This document shows, one piece after another, positions 61,762-64,000 of a stretch of DNA of 64,000 nucleotides. The notes beneath the pieces are model-generated. The model saw only the letters and a list, made by a program, of their open reading frames with translations. It was not told the DNA's origin and ran no database searches. Numbering within the stretch: the first letter of the stretch is position 1; every line of letters starts with the position of its first letter. Both the position numbers and the translations under genes were made by a program. The DNA is from Paenibacillus sp. LS1 (GTDB taxonomy: Bacteria > Bacillota > Bacilli > Paenibacillales > Paenibacillaceae), in assembly GCF_026013365.1 (NCBI RefSeq), contig NZ_JAPDOE010000001.1, positions 496,001 to 560,000 of the forward strand. The letters are read 5' to 3'.

Positions 61762-63318
61762 TTACCTGCCGGTAATTTCATTTAGCGAGATTTCTTGTTC
61801 CTCCAGCAGTCGTTTCAGCTTTTGGCGCTGCCGTTTTTCCTTCTGACGGCGCTCTCTGTCTTCAGCCTGCAGAGCCTTGAGTAGGGAGACACACATCCCG
61901 ATAAGGACAACAGCGAACGGCAGGGCGGCCACAATGGAGGCCGTCTGGAGGCCGTTCAATCCCCCGCTAATCAGCAGTACTACCGCGATGGCGGACTGCA
62001 AGATTCCCCAAGTTAATTTCACTCTTGTACTCGGGTCCAGCTTGCCATCTGAAGTCAGCATGCCCAGCACAAAGGTAGCCGAATCAGCCGATGTAATAAA
62101 GAAGATCATGATCAGGAGTGTAGCGATGAATGCTACGATCGTGCTCAAAGGCAGATGCTCCAGCATAAGGAATAAAGCGGTTGTCGTATCTTCCTTGACG
62201 GCCTCTGCCAAATGAGCGGCATTGAACAATTCCAGGTGAAGTCCTGTTCCGCCGAAGACTGAGAACCAGATAAATCCGAAAAGGCTTGGAATAACCATGA
62301 CGTAAATTACAAATTCCTTGATAGTTCTTCCTCTGGATACCCTTGCGATAAAAGTGCCGACAAAAGGAGCCCAAGAGATCCACCATGCCCAGTAAAATAA
62401 CGTCCATGTTCCAATCCAGGTTTCTCTTGAGAACGGCGTCAATCTCAAACTCATATTAATAATATTTTGCATGTAACTGCCCAAGGTTGTCGTGAATGTG
62501 TCAAATATAAAAGAAGTCGGTCCAGTCACCAATACAAACAACATTAATAGCACTGCTATAACGAGGTTGGTATTGCTCAGAATCTTAATACCTTTATCCA
62601 GACCGGAGGTTGCCGATATTAAAAACAGTACGGTTACAATTGTGATAATGACAACCTGGGACATTGTCGAGTTAGGAATACCGAATAAGTAATTCAGACC
62701 CCCACCGATCTGAAGTGCACCCAAACCAAGCGAGGTCGCAACACCGAAGATGGTGGAAATGACCGCCAGAATATCAATGAACTTACCAATCCACCTTGCA
62801 GCAAGGCGCTCACCTATCAGAGGAATAAAGGTGGAACTGATCAGCCCTTTGTAGCCTTTCCGGAACTGGAAGTAAGCAAGCGCTAATCCGATGACGGTAT
62901 AGATAGCCCAAGGATGCAATCCCCAGTGGAAAAAGGCATAACGCATGGAAAGTCTTGCTGCTTGCGATGTTTCGGGTACCGCCCCTTCTGGTGCAGATAA
63001 ATAGTGGGACAGCGGTTCAGCAACTCCCCAGAAAACCAGCCCAATGCCCATACCAGCGCTAAACAGCATGGACAGCCAGGAAACCGTAGAATATTCTGGT
63101 TCATCATCGTCATCCCCGAGTCGAATACCCCCAAATCGGCTGAACGCCAGATAGAAAGCGAAAATCAGGAAGAAAAGTGTCGCTAGCAAATAAAACCAGC
63201 CAAAATTCTGAATAGAGAAGTTGTAGGCAACGTTAGCCACATCCGCCAGCTGATCAGGAGCGACCGCTCCCCATATTGCGAACAGTACAACGATGATAAT
63301 TGTGATTGTAAATACCAT
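61762..63318 (-). CDS. BCCT-family betaine/choline/carnitine transporter
   Basis: 518 residues with about twelve membrane helices. Family motifs include GMGIGLVFWGVAEPLSHYLSAP, FFHWGLHPWAIY, and the aromatic box WTLFYWAWWISWAPFVGTFIARVSRGRTIKEF that binds trimethylammonium groups. It ends in a strongly basic, helical cytosolic tail (RRQKEKRQRQKLKRLL), which in OpuD/BetP-type carriers takes part in osmotic activation. Probably imports compatible solutes such as glycine betaine with Na+. GGAGGT lies ~8 nt before ATG 63318. It is convergent with fbp; a terminator-like hairpin lies in its leader at 63413. Confidence 0.94.
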   Translation of the reverse strand: MVFTITIIIVVLFAIWGAVAPDQLADVANVAYNFSIQNFGWFYLLATLFFLIFAFYLAFSRFGGIRLGDDDDEPEYSTVSWLSMLFSAGMGIGLVFWGVAEPLSHYLSAPEGAVPETSQAARLSMRYAFFHWGLHPWAIYTVIGLALAYFQFRKGYKGLISSTFIPLIGERLAARWIGKFIDILAVISTIFGVATSLGLGALQIGGGLNYLFGIPNSTMSQVVIITIVTVLFLISATSGLDKGIKILSNTNLVIAVLLMLFVLVTGPTSFIFDTFTTTLGSYMQNIINMSLRLTPFSRETWIGTWTLFYWAWWISWAPFVGTFIARVSRGRTIKEFVIYVMVIPSLFGFIWFSVFGGTGLHLELFNAAHLAEAVKEDTTTALFLMLEHLPLSTIVAFIATLLIMIFFITSADSATFVLGMLTSDGKLDPSTRVKLTWGILQSAIAVVLLISGGLNGLQTASIVAALPFAVVLIGMCVSLLKALQAEDRERRQKEKRQRQKLKRLLEEQEISLNEITGR

Positions 63319-63412
63319 GAAGAGACCTCCGTTATGTAAGCTTCATCCAACTGTTCCTTATTATGCGCTATTCCAACTTCTAATATTTTGGAAAGCCAGC
63401 TGTTGATAAATT

Positions 63413-63453
63413 AAAACAAACCGCCGTGTAATGAAACACCCGCGGTTTGTTTT
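63413..63453 (-). promoter_or_regulatory. Terminator-like hairpin in the leader of the BCCT gene
   Basis: AAAACAAACCGC and GCGGTTTGTTTT form a 12-bp perfect stem, with inner GTGT/ACAC pairs. It lies ~95 nt before the start of the minus-strand transporter gene and also ahead of the plus-strand RCC1 gene. 63454-63650 holds no other supported feature. Confidence 0.5.
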
Positions 63454-63662
63454 GATCTTGCCCGAATAATATATTGCCTATCATCGCTTGCTAATCTGAG
63501 ATTTTGGATTGAAGAGACGTTGTTCTTGAGTAGATGCGATTTTTAACAGAAGTCGTATAATAATCCAATGATAGTACGTTCAACTGAACCAAAGTTTGAT
63601 GTGATGGGATCAAGATCGCAAGAGTAGTAAAATACAACGTCGAATAAAAATAGGAGGAAGAT

Positions 63663-64000
63663 ATGGACTACAATTCACTGAAGGAAGCGGTGTTCGAGAC
63701 GAAACGGTACCGTAACTGTACCATAGCGGCAGGTCGTCGTCATACCGTTGCTCTTAAATCTGACGGAACAGTAACAGCTGTGGGTGATAATAAATACGGT
63801 CAATGTAAGGTGAGCGATTGGTGTCATATCGTCGCAGTTGTTGCTAGTAATGTTCATCTGGCTACGAACACCGGTAATGCCCATACCGTTGGTCTTAAAG
63901 CTGATGGTACTGTAACAGCTATAGGTTGGAATAAGCATGACCAATGTAATGTAAGCGAATGGCGCGATATAGTAACAGTTTCGGCAGGTTGGTGCCGTAC
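63663..64000 (+). CDS. RCC1-repeat protein (partial, continues beyond the window)
   Basis: 113 codons are visible from ATG 63663, which has AGGAGG at 63652-63657. After a short N-terminus, repeats of about 50 residues begin: NCTIAAGRRHTVALKSDGTV with TAVGDNKYGQCKVSDW, then NAHTVGLKADGTV with TAIGWNKHDQCNVSEWRDI. These are RCC1-type beta-propeller blades, seen in bacterial proteins of unknown role often called regulators of chromosome condensation. No signal peptide, so probably cytoplasmic or non-classically exported. The gene is cut by the right edge, so length and C-terminal domains are unknown. Confidence 0.85.
   Translation, partial: MDYNSLKEAVFETKRYRNCTIAAGRRHTVALKSDGTVTAVGDNKYGQCKVSDWCHIVAVVASNVHLATNTGNAHTVGLKADGTVTAIGWNKHDQCNVSEWRDIVTVSAGWCR

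Noticed and set aside
1..64000. CRISPR arrays, rRNA, tRNA, phage or IS genes
   Set aside because: No regularly spaced direct repeats, tRNA-like cloverleaf, rRNA core motif or transposase/integrase reading frame was recognised by eye.

Overview
The window looks like chromosomal DNA of a Gram-positive, moderate-GC Bacillota, most likely a Paenibacillus. Supporting signs are strong AGGAGG-type ribosome binding sites, GTG and TTG starts, YesM/YesN two-component systems beside LplABC-like sugar importers, very large secreted carbohydrate-active proteins, SLH-anchored surface proteins, CcpA-type cre sites and a class III fructose-1,6-bisphosphatase. No rRNA, tRNA, CRISPR array, phage gene or transposase was seen.

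Layout. 1-6.9 kb: tail of an FAD oxidoreductase-like gene, an SGNH hydrolase, and a 1.7-kaa secreted protein with four golvesin-like modules behind a perfect cre site. 7-15 kb: a Mn-type CDF exporter, a small membrane protein, secreted alkaline phosphatase, a GH43-like enzyme, a DUF421 membrane protein, a NarL-type two-component pair and a lipoprotein alpha/beta hydrolase. 16-18.6 kb: a TetR/SDR divergent pair around a perfect operator, then an AraC regulator. 18.8-25.2 kb: a 2127-residue enzyme joining a PL11 rhamnogalacturonan lyase to two CE12 acetylesterases. 25.5-35.9 kb: an alpha-glucoside module (YesM/YesN-like pair, solute-binding protein, two permeases, two GH13 alpha-glucosidases), with no ATPase of its own.

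36-47 kb: MarR plus a second alpha/beta hydrolase, a cupin protein, a 1463-residue PknK-like regulator (degenerate kinase, AAA ATPase, GAF, LuxR HTH) and a DNRLRE/InlB/SLH surface protein. The cupin and SLH genes, on either side of the regulator, share a 19-bp promoter motif. 47-54 kb: VOC protein, ABC-F ATPase with a structured leader, SDR/TetR pair, a Gly/Pro-rich small protein, and a third alpha/beta hydrolase controlled by a double palindrome next to a TetR gene. 54-59.4 kb: an accessory stretch bounded by two copies of a ~350-bp cassette (promoter, ~48-aa exported peptide gene, terminator); inside it lie a TetR-map operon, a Fur-box-bearing MarR-nitroreductase operon and gene remnants. 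59.6-64 kb: fbp, a BCCT transporter and the start of an RCC1-repeat protein.

Themes: plant pectin and alpha-glucan use under catabolite repression; a repeated local design in which a TetR or MarR repressor sits next to one flavin, SDR or hydrolase gene with a palindromic operator between them; and a family of related intergenic terminator-bearing repeats at gene 3' ends. The best candidates for something undescribed are the duplicated peptide cassettes and the PknK-like regulator with its shared promoter motif.
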